Source: Mitsuokella sp. oral taxon 131 str. W9106
GTDB taxonomy: Bacteria; Bacillota; Negativicutes; Selenomonadales; Selenomonadaceae
NCBI RefSeq assembly: GCF_000469545.1
Contig: NZ_KI273050.1
Coordinates: 1 to 64,000 of the forward strand
DNA: 64,000 bases
Reading direction: 5' to 3'
A program made the position numbers and the translations under genes. Positions within the stretch are counted from its first letter, which is position 1, and the number at the start of each line of letters is the position of its first letter. Below, piece by piece: positions 41,599-50,824 of the stretch. The notes under the pieces are model-generated. The model ran no database searches and was not told the DNA's origin. It was given only the letters and a program-made list of their open reading frames with translations.

Positions 41599-43209
41599 AT
41601 GGACTTCAAACAAAATGTCACCGCAATTGAGAACGGCACGGCTGTTCTAGGAATTGAGTTCGGGTCGACGCGAATCAAGAGCGTGCTCATCAATGCCGAA
41701 TATGAGACCATCGCTTCGGGAAGCTATGCATGGGAGAATGATCTGAGGGACGGCATTTGGACGTATGCACTTGAATCCGTTTGGGTAGGCGCTCAGGCTT
41801 GCTATGCACAGCTTGCGGCAGATGTGCGCAACCGATACCATGTTCCGCTTACGAGGCTTGGTGCCATCGGCATCAGCGCGATGATGCACGGCTACCTGCC
41901 GTTTGATCAGGCGGGCAAGCAGCTGGCGGAATTTCGCACATGGCGCAACAATATGACGGGGGCGGCAGCCGAGATACTGACGGATAAACTGCAGTTCAAC
42001 ATTCCGCAGCGTTGGAGCATCGCACACCTGTATCAAGCCGTGCTGAATGGGGAGGGCCACGTCAGGGATCTGGCATTTTTTACGACGCTTGCCGGGTACG
42101 TGCACTGGAAACTGTCCGGCGAAAAGGTGATTGGCATCGGGGATGCTTCCGGCATGTTTCCCGTGGATGAGAGGACGGGGACGTATGATGCGGGAATGCT
42201 TGCGGCATTTTCCCACCTGCCGGAGGTCATGGCATACACGTGGAACGTAAAAGATCTCTTGCCGCACGTCTTGCGTGCGGGAGAGTATGCCGGCGCGCTC
42301 ACAAAGGAAGGAGCGCACCTGTTGGATCCAAGCGGCAGGCTTCTAGCAGGAACATGGATGGCACCGCCTGAAGGGGATGCGGGAACCGGCATGGTGAGCA
42401 CGAATGCCGTGCGGAAATGTACGGGCAACATTTCGGTCGGCACATCGGCGTTTTCCATGCATGTGCTCGACAAGCCGCTGCGCCATGTGCATCGGGACAT
42501 CGATCTGGTGACAACACCGGATGGCACGCCGGTTGCAATGGTGCATGCAAACAATTGCTCCTCTGACTTAAATGCATGGATCGGGCTGTTCGAGGATTTT
42601 GCGCTGTATCTTGGGCAACCGATTGAGCCGGACCAACTATACCGATTGCTCCTTGTCCATACGGCAAAAGGCGATCCTGATGCAGGCGGGCTCGTAAGCT
42701 ACAACTGCCTTTCGGGCGAGAATATCACCAATGTGGAAAAAGGACGGCCGCTCTTTTTGCGGACGCCTCATAGCCGCATGAACCTGCCCAATTTCATGCT
42801 CGCCCAATTGTATGCCGCATTCGCTCCGCTGAAGATCGGCATGGACATCTTGGTGCGCGAGGAGGGAATCCGCACCGATGTGATGATCGCGCATGGCGGG
42901 CTGTTCCGAACGCCTGTCATCGCGCAGCAGGTCTTATCCAATTCGCTCAATATGCCGATCACGGTCATGGATACGGCGAGCGAGGGCGGGGCGTGGGGCA
43001 TGGCAGTCCTAGCTTCCTATGCGCGGATGGATGGGGATGTGCCGTTGGCCGATTTTATGGATGCGCAAGTGTTCCGCCACGTGGAACGAACGACACTCGT
43101 CCCAGAGCCACTGGGCGTTGCGGGATGTGAACGGTTTATGGCACGCTACAAGGCGGCGCTGCAAGTGGAGCGGGAAGCGAGCATGCTGGCAGATGCAACA
43201 GAGGAATAG
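41599..43209 (+). CDS. FGGY-family sugar kinase, probable L-ribulokinase
   Basis: A 536-residue FGGY kinase. The phosphate-binding motif LGIEFGSTRIKSVLI is near residue 18 and the C-terminal adenosine motif ASEGGAWGMAVLASY near 460; the catalytic Asp is probably in the STNAVRK-to-ISVGTSAF region. Because it stands directly before araD and araA it should phosphorylate L-ribulose. Classical AraB (about 560 residues) looks different, so this appears to be an alternative kinase type. The 114 codable bases before ATG 41599 are not used: GGGAGGG precedes this ATG. Confidence 0.8.
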   Translation: MDFKQNVTAIENGTAVLGIEFGSTRIKSVLINAEYETIASGSYAWENDLRDGIWTYALESVWVGAQACYAQLAADVRNRYHVPLTRLGAIGISAMMHGYLPFDQAGKQLAEFRTWRNNMTGAAAEILTDKLQFNIPQRWSIAHLYQAVLNGEGHVRDLAFFTTLAGYVHWKLSGEKVIGIGDASGMFPVDERTGTYDAGMLAAFSHLPEVMAYTWNVKDLLPHVLRAGEYAGALTKEGAHLLDPSGRLLAGTWMAPPEGDAGTGMVSTNAVRKCTGNISVGTSAFSMHVLDKPLRHVHRDIDLVTTPDGTPVAMVHANNCSSDLNAWIGLFEDFALYLGQPIEPDQLYRLLLVHTAKGDPDAGGLVSYNCLSGENITNVEKGRPLFLRTPHSRMNLPNFMLAQLYAAFAPLKIGMDILVREEGIRTDVMIAHGGLFRTPVIAQQVLSNSLNMPITVMDTASEGGAWGMAVLASYARMDGDVPLADFMDAQVFRHVERTTLVPEPLGVAGCERFMARYKAALQVEREASMLADATEE

Positions 43210-43220
43210 GAGGCTCGTTT

Positions 43221-43919
43221 ATGCTGGAGAACCTGAAGGAAGAAGTCTATGAAGCGAACCTGATGCTGCCGAGGCTCGGCATTGTCGCGTTCACATGGGG
43301 AAATGTCTCAGGACTGGATTGCGAGACGGGGCGCTTTGTCATCAAGCCTTCCGGCGTGCCCTATGAAAACATGCATCCGGAAGACATGGTTGTCGTCGAT
43401 CTGGATGGAAACGTGGTGGAAGGCGAGCTGAACCCATCGAGCGATACGCTTACGCACATGGTGCTTTATCGCGCGTTTCCTGGGATTCGATCCGTCGTGC
43501 ATACGCACTCCTCATGGGCTGTTTCCTTTGCGCAGGCGGGCGTGGAGATTGAACCGATGGGAACGACGCACGCAGATAACTTCTACGGAACAGTTCCCGT
43601 CACGCCGGCTCTGACCAAAGAGGAGATCGAAACCGCCTATGAAGAAAATACGGGGAGGGTCATCGTACGCACCTTCCGCGAGCGCGGGATTGACCCTATG
43701 GCGGTGCCGGGGGTGCTGGTCAAGCAGCATGGCCCGTTCACTTGGGGCACGACAACGCAAAAGGCAGTGGAGAATGCCAAGGTGCTCGACCTCGTTGCCG
43801 AGATGAATTACCATGCCATGATGCTTGCGCATGAAGACCTGCGCGTGCCGCAGCACCTTCTTGACAAGCATTATTTGCGCAAGCATGGCATAAATGCGTA
43901 TTATGGGCAGCATCATTGA
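43221..43919 (+). CDS. araD: L-ribulose-5-phosphate 4-epimerase
   Basis: A 232-residue class II aldolase-fold enzyme that turns L-ribulose-5-phosphate into D-xylulose-5-phosphate by retro-aldol chemistry. [23 protein letters not shown] binds phosphate, the acidic NPSSDTLTH follows, and zinc is held by the two His of [12 protein letters not shown] and the His in QHGPFTWG. It lies 11 bases after the kinase gene. araA follows after 26 bases. Confidence 0.95.
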   Translation: MLENLKEEVYEANLMLPRLGIVAFTWGNVSGLDCETGRFVIKPSGVPYENMHPEDMVVVDLDGNVVEGELNPSSDTLTHMVLYRAFPGIRSVVHTHSSWAVSFAQAGVEIEPMGTTHADNFYGTVPVTPALTKEEIETAYEENTGRVIVRTFRERGIDPMAVPGVLVKQHGPFTWGTTTQKAVENAKVLDLVAEMNYHAMMLAHEDLRVPQHLLDKHYLRKHGINAYYGQHH

Positions 43920-43945
43920 GACGACGGGAAAAGGGGAGAACGATC

Positions 43946-45370
43946 ATGCTGAAAGTAAGGGATCATGAATTTTGGTTCGTTGCGGGCAGCCAGTTCCTTT
44001 ATGGCGAGGAGCAGCTTGCGAATGTCGCGCGCGATGCACAGGATATTGCTGACAAGCTGAATGCGAATGGGAATCTGCCCTACCAGATTGTCTGCAAGGG
44101 CGTCATGACGACGGCAGACGGCATCACGCAGTTCATGAAGGATGTGAATTATCACGATGCGGTGGCGGGCGTCATCACATGGATGCATACCTTTTCCCCC
44201 GCAAAGAATTGGATTCGCGGGACGACGCTCCTGCAAAAGCCGCTTCTCCATCTCGCAACGCAGTACCGAAATGAGATCCCGTATGCGACGATCGATTTCG
44301 ACTACATGAACCTGAACCAGAGCGCACATGGCGACCGTGAGTACGGTTATCTGAACGCGCGCCTCGGCCTTAATAACAAGGTGGTCTATGGCTGGTGGGG
44401 CGATGCGGATGTGCAGAAGGAAATCGCGGATTGGCAGGATGTCGCCGTCACCTATGACGAGAGCTTCCGCATTCGCGTCTGCCGTTTTGGCGATACGATG
44501 CGCGATGTTGCGGTCACGGAGGGCGACAAGGTCGAGGCGCAGATTCGCCTAGGGTGGACGGTCGACTATTGGCCGGTCGGCGAGCTTGCCGATGTCGTCG
44601 ATGCGGTCGATGAAAAGGATATCGATGCGGCGTACAAGCAATTGGGCGAGAACTATTCGCTTGCGCCGCAGGACAATGCGCCACAGGCGTTTGAAGAATC
44701 GGTACGCTATCAGCTTCGTCTCTACCTTGGACTGAAGGCATTCCTTTCGGATAAGGGATACGAAGCGTTCTGCACGAATTTCCAGGATTTGAAAGGCTTG
44801 AAGCAGCTTCCCGGCCTCGCTGTGCAGCTTCTCATGCGCGATGGGTATGGGTTTGGCGCAGAGGGGGATTGGAAACATGCGGCGCTTTCCCGGCTGCTCA
44901 AGATCATGGCGCACAATGACCGCACGGTGTTTATGGAAGACTACACGCTGGATCTTCGAAAGGGCCATGAAGCGATCTTAGGCGCGCACATGCTGGAAGT
45001 CGATCCGACGATTGCGAGCGACAGGCCAAGGGTCGAGGTCCATCCGCTCGATATCGGCGGCAAGGACGATCCCGCGCGACTTGTCTTCACTGGCTCGGAT
45101 GGGGAAGGGGTCAATGTGACGATAGCGGATTTCAGAAATGGGTTCCGCCTCATCAGTTACCCTGTCGTATGCCGCAAGGCAGAGGCAGAGACGCCGTATT
45201 TGCCTGTCGCCAAGCAGCTCTGGACACCGAAGGTCGGGCTGAAAAAGGGCTCGACTGCTTGGATCAAAGCAGGCGGGGGGCATCATACCGTGCTTTCTTT
45301 CCGCTTGACGGAGGAACAGATCCATGATCTTGCCGTCATGTTCGATATCGATCTCGTTGAAATCTGTTAA
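43946..45370 (+). CDS. araA: L-arabinose isomerase
   Basis: A 474-residue Mn2+-dependent isomerase that converts L-arabinose to L-ribulose. The N-terminal [16 protein letters not shown] is diagnostic, as are [14 protein letters not shown] and the C-terminal [10 protein letters not shown] with a metal His. It is slightly shorter than the E. coli enzyme. ATG 43946 has GGGGAGAA upstream. As the last of three genes it completes the route kinase-epimerase-isomerase to xylulose-5-phosphate; no arabinose importer is encoded here. Confidence 0.96.
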   Translation: MLKVRDHEFWFVAGSQFLYGEEQLANVARDAQDIADKLNANGNLPYQIVCKGVMTTADGITQFMKDVNYHDAVAGVITWMHTFSPAKNWIRGTTLLQKPLLHLATQYRNEIPYATIDFDYMNLNQSAHGDREYGYLNARLGLNNKVVYGWWGDADVQKEIADWQDVAVTYDESFRIRVCRFGDTMRDVAVTEGDKVEAQIRLGWTVDYWPVGELADVVDAVDEKDIDAAYKQLGENYSLAPQDNAPQAFEESVRYQLRLYLGLKAFLSDKGYEAFCTNFQDLKGLKQLPGLAVQLLMRDGYGFGAEGDWKHAALSRLLKIMAHNDRTVFMEDYTLDLRKGHEAILGAHMLEVDPTIASDRPRVEVHPLDIGGKDDPARLVFTGSDGEGVNVTIADFRNGFRLISYPVVCRKAEAETPYLPVAKQLWTPKVGLKKGSTAWIKAGGGHHTVLSFRLTEEQIHDLAVMFDIDLVEIC

Positions 45371-45394
45371 TCGCTTTGGCTTCCATTTGAAATA

Positions 45395-45440
45395 AAGGGC
45401 GCTTCGTTGCTCGCTGTGTGCGATCCATGAGGCGCCTTTG
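45395..45440 (+). terminator. Weak hairpin after araA
   Basis: AAAGGGCGC pairs with GCGCCTTT with a bulge and a long loop; the T-run is poor. It probably ends the arabinose transcript, but evidence is modest. Confidence 0.35.
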
Positions 45441-45483
45441 TGCTTGCAGTATAAAATATATGTGACAGACGAATGAACCGTAT

Positions 45484-45525
45484 GTTGCATTTGCAACGAC
45501 AATTGGTGTTTATGAATGTTATAAT
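45484..45525 (+). promoter_or_regulatory. Control region of the Crp/Fnr-ccm operon
   Basis: TATAAT (45520-45525) lies about 36 bases before the gene. GTTGCA-tt-TGCAAC (45484-45497) is a perfect 14-bp palindrome upstream of it. A proper -35 box is missing, which suggests an activated promoter; the palindrome may bind the product of the next gene. Confidence 0.5.
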
Positions 45526-45561
45526 GTCCGTATATGGAAGGATAAACGTAAGGAGAAGTCC

Positions 45562-46233
45562 ATGCAGTTTTTTGATTTGGGCTTGCAGGAGCTGCCTTTT
45601 TTTGCAGATCTTCAGCCTGCTGAGGTAGAGGTATTCATCAAGAACACGGGCGCTGTCGTGAAGCGCTACAGCAAGGGATCGCGCGTGCTCAAGGCATACG
45701 AGCCGAACGCGCAGATCGGCATTCTCGCTGAGGGCGAGGCGCTCGTGCTCGCAGAGGATCGATTCGGCAATGAGTCCGTGAGCCACGAGCTCATGCGCGG
45801 CTCGATCTTTGGCGGCACGTCGGCTATCTTGCCGCGGTTTACGAATCATACGAGCGTGGAAGCCTTGACGGACGTCCTCGTGCTCTGGGTGCCGTACCGC
45901 TCGCTTCTCGTCTCAGGACCGAAGCTCGGCAAGATCCATGGGATTGTGATGAAGAACCTCTTGGAGGTGTTCTGCCTCAAGGGCGTCTACATGATGCAGA
46001 AGATCGAGCTGCTCTCGCAGAAGACACTGCGCGAGCGGCTCATCCTGTACCTCCTGCAGCGCGGGAAGCGGCAAGGGGAGGCGCATGTGCGGGTGCCGGG
46101 GCGCGTGCAGCTCGCAAAGGAGCTTGAGTGCAACCGAAGCGCATTGACGCGGGAAGTCAATCAGATGAAGGCGGAGGGCTTGCTCGAATGTGGGGCGGGC
46201 TGGATGCGGCTCCTCAAAAAGGACGTGGAATGA
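45562..46233 (+). CDS. Crp/Fnr-family transcriptional regulator
   Basis: A 223-residue regulator. The cyclic-nucleotide-binding-like beta-roll spans about 15-115, a dimer helix follows, and a Crp-type helix-turn-helix (VQLAKELECNRSALTREVNQM) lies near residue 180. It lacks the N-terminal Cys cluster of FNR, so it is not an O2 sensor of that type; a haem or NO-sensing type is possible. Its stop overlaps ccmA, so it is made with the cytochrome c maturation genes. It may also act on the palindrome before hcp. Both targets are inference. Confidence 0.88.
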   Translation: MQFFDLGLQELPFFADLQPAEVEVFIKNTGAVVKRYSKGSRVLKAYEPNAQIGILAEGEALVLAEDRFGNESVSHELMRGSIFGGTSAILPRFTNHTSVEALTDVLVLWVPYRSLLVSGPKLGKIHGIVMKNLLEVFCLKGVYMMQKIELLSQKTLRERLILYLLQRGKRQGEAHVRVPGRVQLAKELECNRSALTREVNQMKAEGLLECGAGWMRLLKKDVE

Positions 46234-46913
46234 GGCGTGGGAGCATGGAAGAACGGCAAACGGATGCAGGCGCGTCCATTGTCTTTGCGAACGTGACGAA
46301 GCGGTTCGGCGCGCATACGGTAATCCATGGGCTGACGCGAACGGTGCGGGGAGGATGCATCACGGCGGTCACGGGCATAAATGGGAGCGGCAAGTCGACA
46401 TTCCTAAAGCTCGCAGCGCATCTCATCATGCCGGAAGAAGGGGCGGTGCACGTGGCGATAGACGGCGAAGAAGTGCGCCGGGCTGCCCTGCGTGCGAAAA
46501 TCGCGCTCGTGACCCCTGAGCTTCGCTTTTACGCGCGCCTGACCGCATGGGAAAACCTCGCATTTGTTCTCGGCGCACGCGGGAAAAAGCTCACGAAAGA
46601 AGGATATGAGGCGCTTCTCGGCCGCGTCGGGCTTGCGAGGGAAAAGACAGGGGGCATGCGCGTCGAGGGGTATTCGACAGGCATGCGCCAGCGATTGAAG
46701 CTCGCAGCCTTATTCGGCACGGATGCGCGCATTTGGCTGCTCGACGAGCCGGGCGCCAATCTCGACGAGGCGGGGCGGGAGATGGTGCGCGCGGAAGCGC
46801 GCGCAGCGGCAGGGCGCGGCACGCTCGTCCTTTGGGCGACGAATGATGCGGGAGAGGAGGCGGAAGCTGATGAAACCATCCGCTTGGCAGGGCATTTGCC
46901 TCGTCTTTCGTAA
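46230..46913 (+). CDS. ccmA: Cytochrome c maturation ABC ATPase CcmA
   Basis: The 227-residue ATPase of the CcmAB complex, which releases haem-loaded CcmE from CcmC/D. Walker A GINGSGKSTFLKLA, signature YSTGMRQRLKLAALF and Walker B IWLLDEPGANLD are present. ATG 46230 overlaps the regulator stop (ATGA) with AAAGGA 6 bases upstream; ATG 46245 is an alternative. ccmB overlaps its end. Naming rests on the order ccmA-B-C-E-F, because the ATPase alone is generic. Confidence 0.9.
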   Translation: MRRGSMEERQTDAGASIVFANVTKRFGAHTVIHGLTRTVRGGCITAVTGINGSGKSTFLKLAAHLIMPEEGAVHVAIDGEEVRRAALRAKIALVTPELRFYARLTAWENLAFVLGARGKKLTKEGYEALLGRVGLAREKTGGMRVEGYSTGMRQRLKLAALFGTDARIWLLDEPGANLDEAGREMVRAEARAAAGRGTLVLWATNDAGEEAEADETIRLAGHLPRLS

Positions 46914-47541
46914 GGAACTAACGGCAGGTCTTCGCTTCCGCGCGGCATGGGCGGCGATGCTCATGTTTGCTCTGACGACGCTCGCCTGCGCGAGCATGGC
47001 GCTTCAGGGCGGCAGCCTTGAACCGCGCATGCAGGCGGCGCTCTTGTGGATCATCTTGTTCTTTGCCTCGATGGCAGGCGCGGATCGCGTCTTTGCCGAT
47101 GAATCGACGGCGGGGACGCTGCTGACGCTTCGCGTCTATGGCGCATCGCAGGCCGTGCTGCTCGGAAAACTTTGCTACACATTTTTCCTGCTGCTCGTGC
47201 TCGCCGCGTTCACGGTGCCGCTCTTCCTCGTCTTTCTCGACGTGACGGTAAAGGAACCGCTCGTCCTTTTGGGCGCGGTCCTTCTTGGCACGGGCGGCAT
47301 CGCAGCAGCCGGCACGCTCATCGCGGCGCTCACGACGGACGCGAGCACGCACAGCGGGCTGTTCTCCGTCCTCATGCTGCCCGTCATCCTGCCCGTCTTC
47401 CTGCCCGCCATTTCGCTGACGGCTTCGTCTTTCGGAGCAGACGGCGCAGGCAGTCCATATCTTGGCGCGATGGCGCTCTACGATGCGATTCTCGCCGTCG
47501 GCGCATCCGTGCTCTTCGATTCCCTTTGGTATGAGGATTGA
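46870..47541 (+). CDS. ccmB: Cytochrome c maturation permease CcmB
   Basis: A 223-residue membrane protein with six helices, the transmembrane partner of CcmA. Features are the cytoplasmic start WQGICLVFRKELTAGLRFRA, the conserved region RVFADESTAGTLLTLRV, and the loops before helices 4-6. It begins inside ccmA (44-base overlap), preceded by GGAGGCGG. A 12-base direct repeat TTTGGTATGAGG occurs near its stop (47525-47536) and again just before ccmC (47550-47561), a small local duplication. Confidence 0.9.
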   Translation: MKPSAWQGICLVFRKELTAGLRFRAAWAAMLMFALTTLACASMALQGGSLEPRMQAALLWIILFFASMAGADRVFADESTAGTLLTLRVYGASQAVLLGKLCYTFFLLLVLAAFTVPLFLVFLDVTVKEPLVLLGAVLLGTGGIAAAGTLIAALTTDASTHSGLFSVLMLPVILPVFLPAISLTASSFGADGAGSPYLGAMALYDAILAVGASVLFDSLWYED

Positions 47542-47569
47542 TTTTGGTTTTTGGTATGAGGTAATGTTT

Positions 47570-48211
47570 ATGCGGGATTCATATTTATGGGGCCTGGCTG
47601 CGCTCCTCACGGCAGGCGTCATCTATGCGGTGTTCTTCATCGTGCCGGAAGCCATGGGGCTCGGACCGCTCGTGCGCATCGCATTTTTCCACATCCCCGT
47701 CGCGTGGGTTGCGGTCATCGCGTTTTTCGTCGCAGCCTTTTACGGGGCGCGCTACTTGCGCAGCCCGTCGCCGCGTGCGGACGCGCTGAGCGCATGTTCG
47801 GCGCGCTTGGGGCTCGTATTCACCGTCCTTGCGACGGCAAGCGGCTCGATTTTTTCCAAGCTCACATGGGGCGCGTACTGGAACTGGGATCCGCGGCAGA
47901 CGACGATCTTCGTCCTCCTGCTCATCTACGGTGCGTATTTGACGCTTCGCTCCGCCATACAGGATGAAGCGCGTCGCGCAAGGGTTTCTGCCATTTATTC
48001 CCTGTTTTCCGTTCTGACTGTCCCATTTCTCGTCTTTATCATTCCGCGCCTTTATTTTTCGCTGCATCCGACGCCTGTCGTCAATGCGAGAGGCTCGGTC
48101 GATATGGACGCCGTCATGCTTTATACCCTGATTGCTGCTTTGATCGACGCGACGCTGATCTACATCACACTGCTGCGCCGCAGCGTACGGGCGCATAGGG
48201 AGGGATTTTGA
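47570..48211 (+). CDS. ccmC: Cytochrome c maturation haem handler CcmC
   Basis: A 213-residue inner-membrane protein that loads haem onto CcmE. It has six helices and the haem-binding tryptophan-rich (WWD) motif WGAYWNWDPRQTTIF near residue 105. Flanking His ligands are seen in IAFFHIPVAWVAV and in the last periplasmic loop (SLHPTPVVNA). ATG 47570 has GAGG 8 bases upstream; ATG 47564 is too near it. The stop overlaps the ccmE start (TGATG). A ccmD gene, usually a short ORF after ccmC, is absent here. Confidence 0.95.
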   Translation: MRDSYLWGLAALLTAGVIYAVFFIVPEAMGLGPLVRIAFFHIPVAWVAVIAFFVAAFYGARYLRSPSPRADALSACSARLGLVFTVLATASGSIFSKLTWGAYWNWDPRQTTIFVLLLIYGAYLTLRSAIQDEARRARVSAIYSLFSVLTVPFLVFIIPRLYFSLHPTPVVNARGSVDMDAVMLYTLIAALIDATLIYITLLRRSVRAHREGF

Positions 48212-48576
48212 TGAATCGCATGTTGGTCCTCGCCGCGCTCGTGCTCGCCTTTGTCGGGTATGCTGGCTGGAGCTTTATGGACTCGGTGACGCCGTACGTC
48301 GGCATCCGGGAGGCAAAGGCAAGCGCGTCCTCGGTGCAGGTCAAGGGGCTGCTTGCAAAGGAGGCGCCTGCGCCGAAGATGGACGGGAACGATTTTGTAT
48401 TCACGCTCCAGGATGAGGAAACGGGAGAGACGCTTCCCGTCCGCTACCACGGCATGAAACCCGACCAGTTCGACGAGGCACACCATATCGTCGCGATTGG
48501 CAAGGTAAAGGGCGGCGTCTTTGAGGCGGACAAATTGCTGATCAAATGCCCGTCGAAGTATGAATCGCAGAAATAA
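48211..48576 (+). CDS. ccmE: Haem chaperone CcmE, CxxxY type
   Basis: A 121-residue periplasmic haem chaperone anchored by an N-terminal helix (MLVLAALVLAFVGYAGW), followed by the OB-fold (VQVKGLLAKE ... FVFTLQDEETGETLPVRYHG). In classical CcmE haem attaches to a His in an HxxxY motif. Here the equivalent position near the C-terminus reads IKCPSKYE, a Cys-x3-Tyr motif. This Cys type is known from Desulfovibrio and archaea, where it works without CcmG and CcmH. Both genes are missing here too, so the system matches that variant. Confidence 0.92.
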   Translation: MNRMLVLAALVLAFVGYAGWSFMDSVTPYVGIREAKASASSVQVKGLLAKEAPAPKMDGNDFVFTLQDEETGETLPVRYHGMKPDQFDEAHHIVAIGKVKGGVFEADKLLIKCPSKYESQK

Positions 48577-48588
48577 GGAGCATCTTTT

Positions 48589-50688
48589 ATGTTTGGTACG
48601 ATATCCCTCGGGGCTGCACTCTTTTTCGCGCTGCTCGCCGTACTCGCCTACGGCATGCGCGGCGAGTACGGGGCGCGGTACGGGCGCACGTTCGTCGCGC
48701 TCTCCTTTTTGACGACGCTTGCGGCAAGCGTGTTCCTCATGGCGGCGATTTTTCAGAATCGCTTCGACATCGGCTATGTCGCGAGCTATTCCTCGCGTGA
48801 GTTGTCCGCATTTTACAAGTTTTCCGCGTTTTGGGCAGGGCAGCAAGGCTCGTTCCTCCTGTGGCTTTTCATCCACGCCGCCGCGGGCATCGTGCTCGCC
48901 GCGCATGATCGCATGGGACGCTATGGGCTGGCCGTCTACATGGCGTTGCAGGCGCTGCTCGTCATTCTCGTTCTCGCGAAAAGCCCTTTCGTGCCTGCGG
49001 AATCCGTCGTGCAGGACGGCATGGGGCTGAATCCCCTTCTGCAAGACCCGTGGATGGCGTTTCACCCACCGGTCATCTTCATTGGCTACGCGCTTTTTGC
49101 CGTGCCGCTTTCGTATGCGGCAGGCTCGCTGCTTGCAGGCGATCCGCTGAAAACGTGGCTTGAGCCGGCACGCCGCTGGGGGCTTGTTGCATGGAGCTTC
49201 TTGGGCGCAGGCATCTTCATGGGCGGCTACTGGGCGTACAAGGTACTCGGATGGGGCGGCTACTGGGGCTGGGATCCCGTCGAGAACTCCTCGCTCGTGC
49301 CGTGGCTCCTCGCAGCGGCATTCCTCCATATCCTGCGCGTCGCGCGCGTGCGCGACGCAGCGGCTTCTGTCCTCCATCTCGCGATCCTCTTCACGTATGC
49401 ACTCGTTATCTACGGGACGTTCCTCACGCGCAGCGGCATCCTGGGCGATTTCTCCGTCCATTCGTTTTCGGGAACGAGCATCGGCATGACGCTTGCCGTC
49501 GCCAACGCGCTCGTGCTCGTTGCAGGGCTCATCCTGCTCGCGGCAAAGGCGGACTCGCTGCCGAAAGGAGAAGTCTATCCTGCTCATTCGAGCCGCGAGT
49601 TCATCATGCTCCTAGGTGCGATGCTCCTCGTGTTCCTCGCGGCAATCGTCTTCATCGGCATGTCCATGCCGCTGCTCTCGCAGCTCGTCGGGAGTCCTTC
49701 CTCCGTTGACAGTGCGTTCTACGTGCGCACGACGATGCCGCTTGCGATTGCGCTCATGCTCGCGATGGCGGTTGCGAGCATGCGCCGCTATGGCGCGGAC
49801 GCGAAGCTGCCGCACGCAGTGCTGCCATCCGTGTTCCTCGGCTTCGGCGTCTTTGCGCCGCTCGCCGTCGGCATTCGCGAGGTCATGCCCATCGTGCTCT
49901 CCGCTTTCTCGATGTTCGCCGTCGGGGCGGCTGTCGTGGGCTACCGTGCCAAGACCCTCGGGCTCGGCGCGCTGCTCTCGCACGGTGCTGTCGGCGTCTC
50001 CTTTGTCGCGATGGTGCTCGCAGGCACGGGCAGCCAGTCGGCATCGATGGAGCTCACGCCCAATGAGCCCGTAAACGCATTCGGCCATACGATTGCGTAC
50101 AAAGGGCAGGAGTTCGCGCAGGACGGAACGGAAAAGCACTACGTCTACGAGGTGGACGGCACGGAGGCCAAGGCGCTCACGAAGCTGCACAAGAACGGCG
50201 AAGATGCGGCGCGCGAGCCGGCCATTGCAAAGACGTTCTTCGGCGATACCTACATCGCGCCGATACCGCCGAAGAAGGATAAGCAGATGGAAGTCACGCT
50301 CAAGGAGGGCAAGTTCGAGATGGACGACTTCTTCGCCTACCGCTACGAGGGCGTCGAGCTGGACTCGCAGGAGAACGGCAATACGATCGTGACGGCGGAC
50401 ATTGCCGTGACCGATGGCGAGACCGTCGAGCACGTGCAGCCGCAGATTTTTGCGACGGCGGACGGCGGGACGAGCACGCCGATTGACATCATGGGCGGCA
50501 AGAAGCGCATCCGCCTGACGGGCGTGTCGGGCGACCGCCGCATGGCGCGCTTGGAGCTTCTCCCGTCGCGTGAAGAAGAAAGCATGCAGCCCGTCACCGC
50601 CTCGGTGAGCACAAAGCCGTTCATCTGGGTGCTTTGGCTTGGCACGATCACCTTGACCGTGGGCACATTGGTTGCCATAAAGAAATAA
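48589..50688 (+). CDS. ccmF: Cytochrome c haem lyase subunit CcmF
   Basis: A 699-residue inner-membrane protein with about 14 helices that attaches haem from CcmE to apocytochrome c. The WWD motif WGGYWGWDPVENSSLVPW is near residue 225, with conserved His in WMAFHPPVIFIGY and GDFSVHSFSG. The C-terminal 200 residues form a large periplasmic domain (about 490-680) and a last helix. It starts 12 bases after ccmE. With no ccmG, H or I in the operon, CcmF may act alone. A strong terminator follows. Confidence 0.95.
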   Translation: MFGTISLGAALFFALLAVLAYGMRGEYGARYGRTFVALSFLTTLAASVFLMAAIFQNRFDIGYVASYSSRELSAFYKFSAFWAGQQGSFLLWLFIHAAAGIVLAAHDRMGRYGLAVYMALQALLVILVLAKSPFVPAESVVQDGMGLNPLLQDPWMAFHPPVIFIGYALFAVPLSYAAGSLLAGDPLKTWLEPARRWGLVAWSFLGAGIFMGGYWAYKVLGWGGYWGWDPVENSSLVPWLLAAAFLHILRVARVRDAAASVLHLAILFTYALVIYGTFLTRSGILGDFSVHSFSGTSIGMTLAVANALVLVAGLILLAAKADSLPKGEVYPAHSSREFIMLLGAMLLVFLAAIVFIGMSMPLLSQLVGSPSSVDSAFYVRTTMPLAIALMLAMAVASMRRYGADAKLPHAVLPSVFLGFGVFAPLAVGIREVMPIVLSAFSMFAVGAAVVGYRAKTLGLGALLSHGAVGVSFVAMVLAGTGSQSASMELTPNEPVNAFGHTIAYKGQEFAQDGTEKHYVYEVDGTEAKALTKLHKNGEDAAREPAIAKTFFGDTYIAPIPPKKDKQMEVTLKEGKFEMDDFFAYRYEGVELDSQENGNTIVTADIAVTDGETVEHVQPQIFATADGGTSTPIDIMGGKKRIRLTGVSGDRRMARLELLPSREEESMQPVTASVSTKPFIWVLWLGTITLTVGTLVAIKK

Positions 50689-50696
50689 GGGAAAGA

Positions 50697-50726
50697 CTGC
50701 CGCAGATTCTGCGGCAGCTTTTTTTA
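50697..50726 (+). terminator. Terminator of the ccm operon
   Basis: CTGCCGCAG-att-CTGCGGCAG is a perfect 9-bp stem, followed by a run of T. Confidence 0.92.
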
Positions 50727-50770
50727 TGAGAATAAATACGAAAATGTCGCGCATTTTGAATTTTTATTAT

Positions 50771-50797
50771 TTGTTTCTCATAAATGCTTTGTATAAT
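50771..50797 (+). promoter_or_regulatory. Promoter of the DUF4178 operon
   Basis: TATAAT (50792-50797) is clear; TTGTTT (50771-50776) lies 15 bases upstream, slightly short. Confidence 0.5.
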
Positions 50798-50824
50798 GCT
50801 AACCGTACGGGAAGGATGGTGCCT

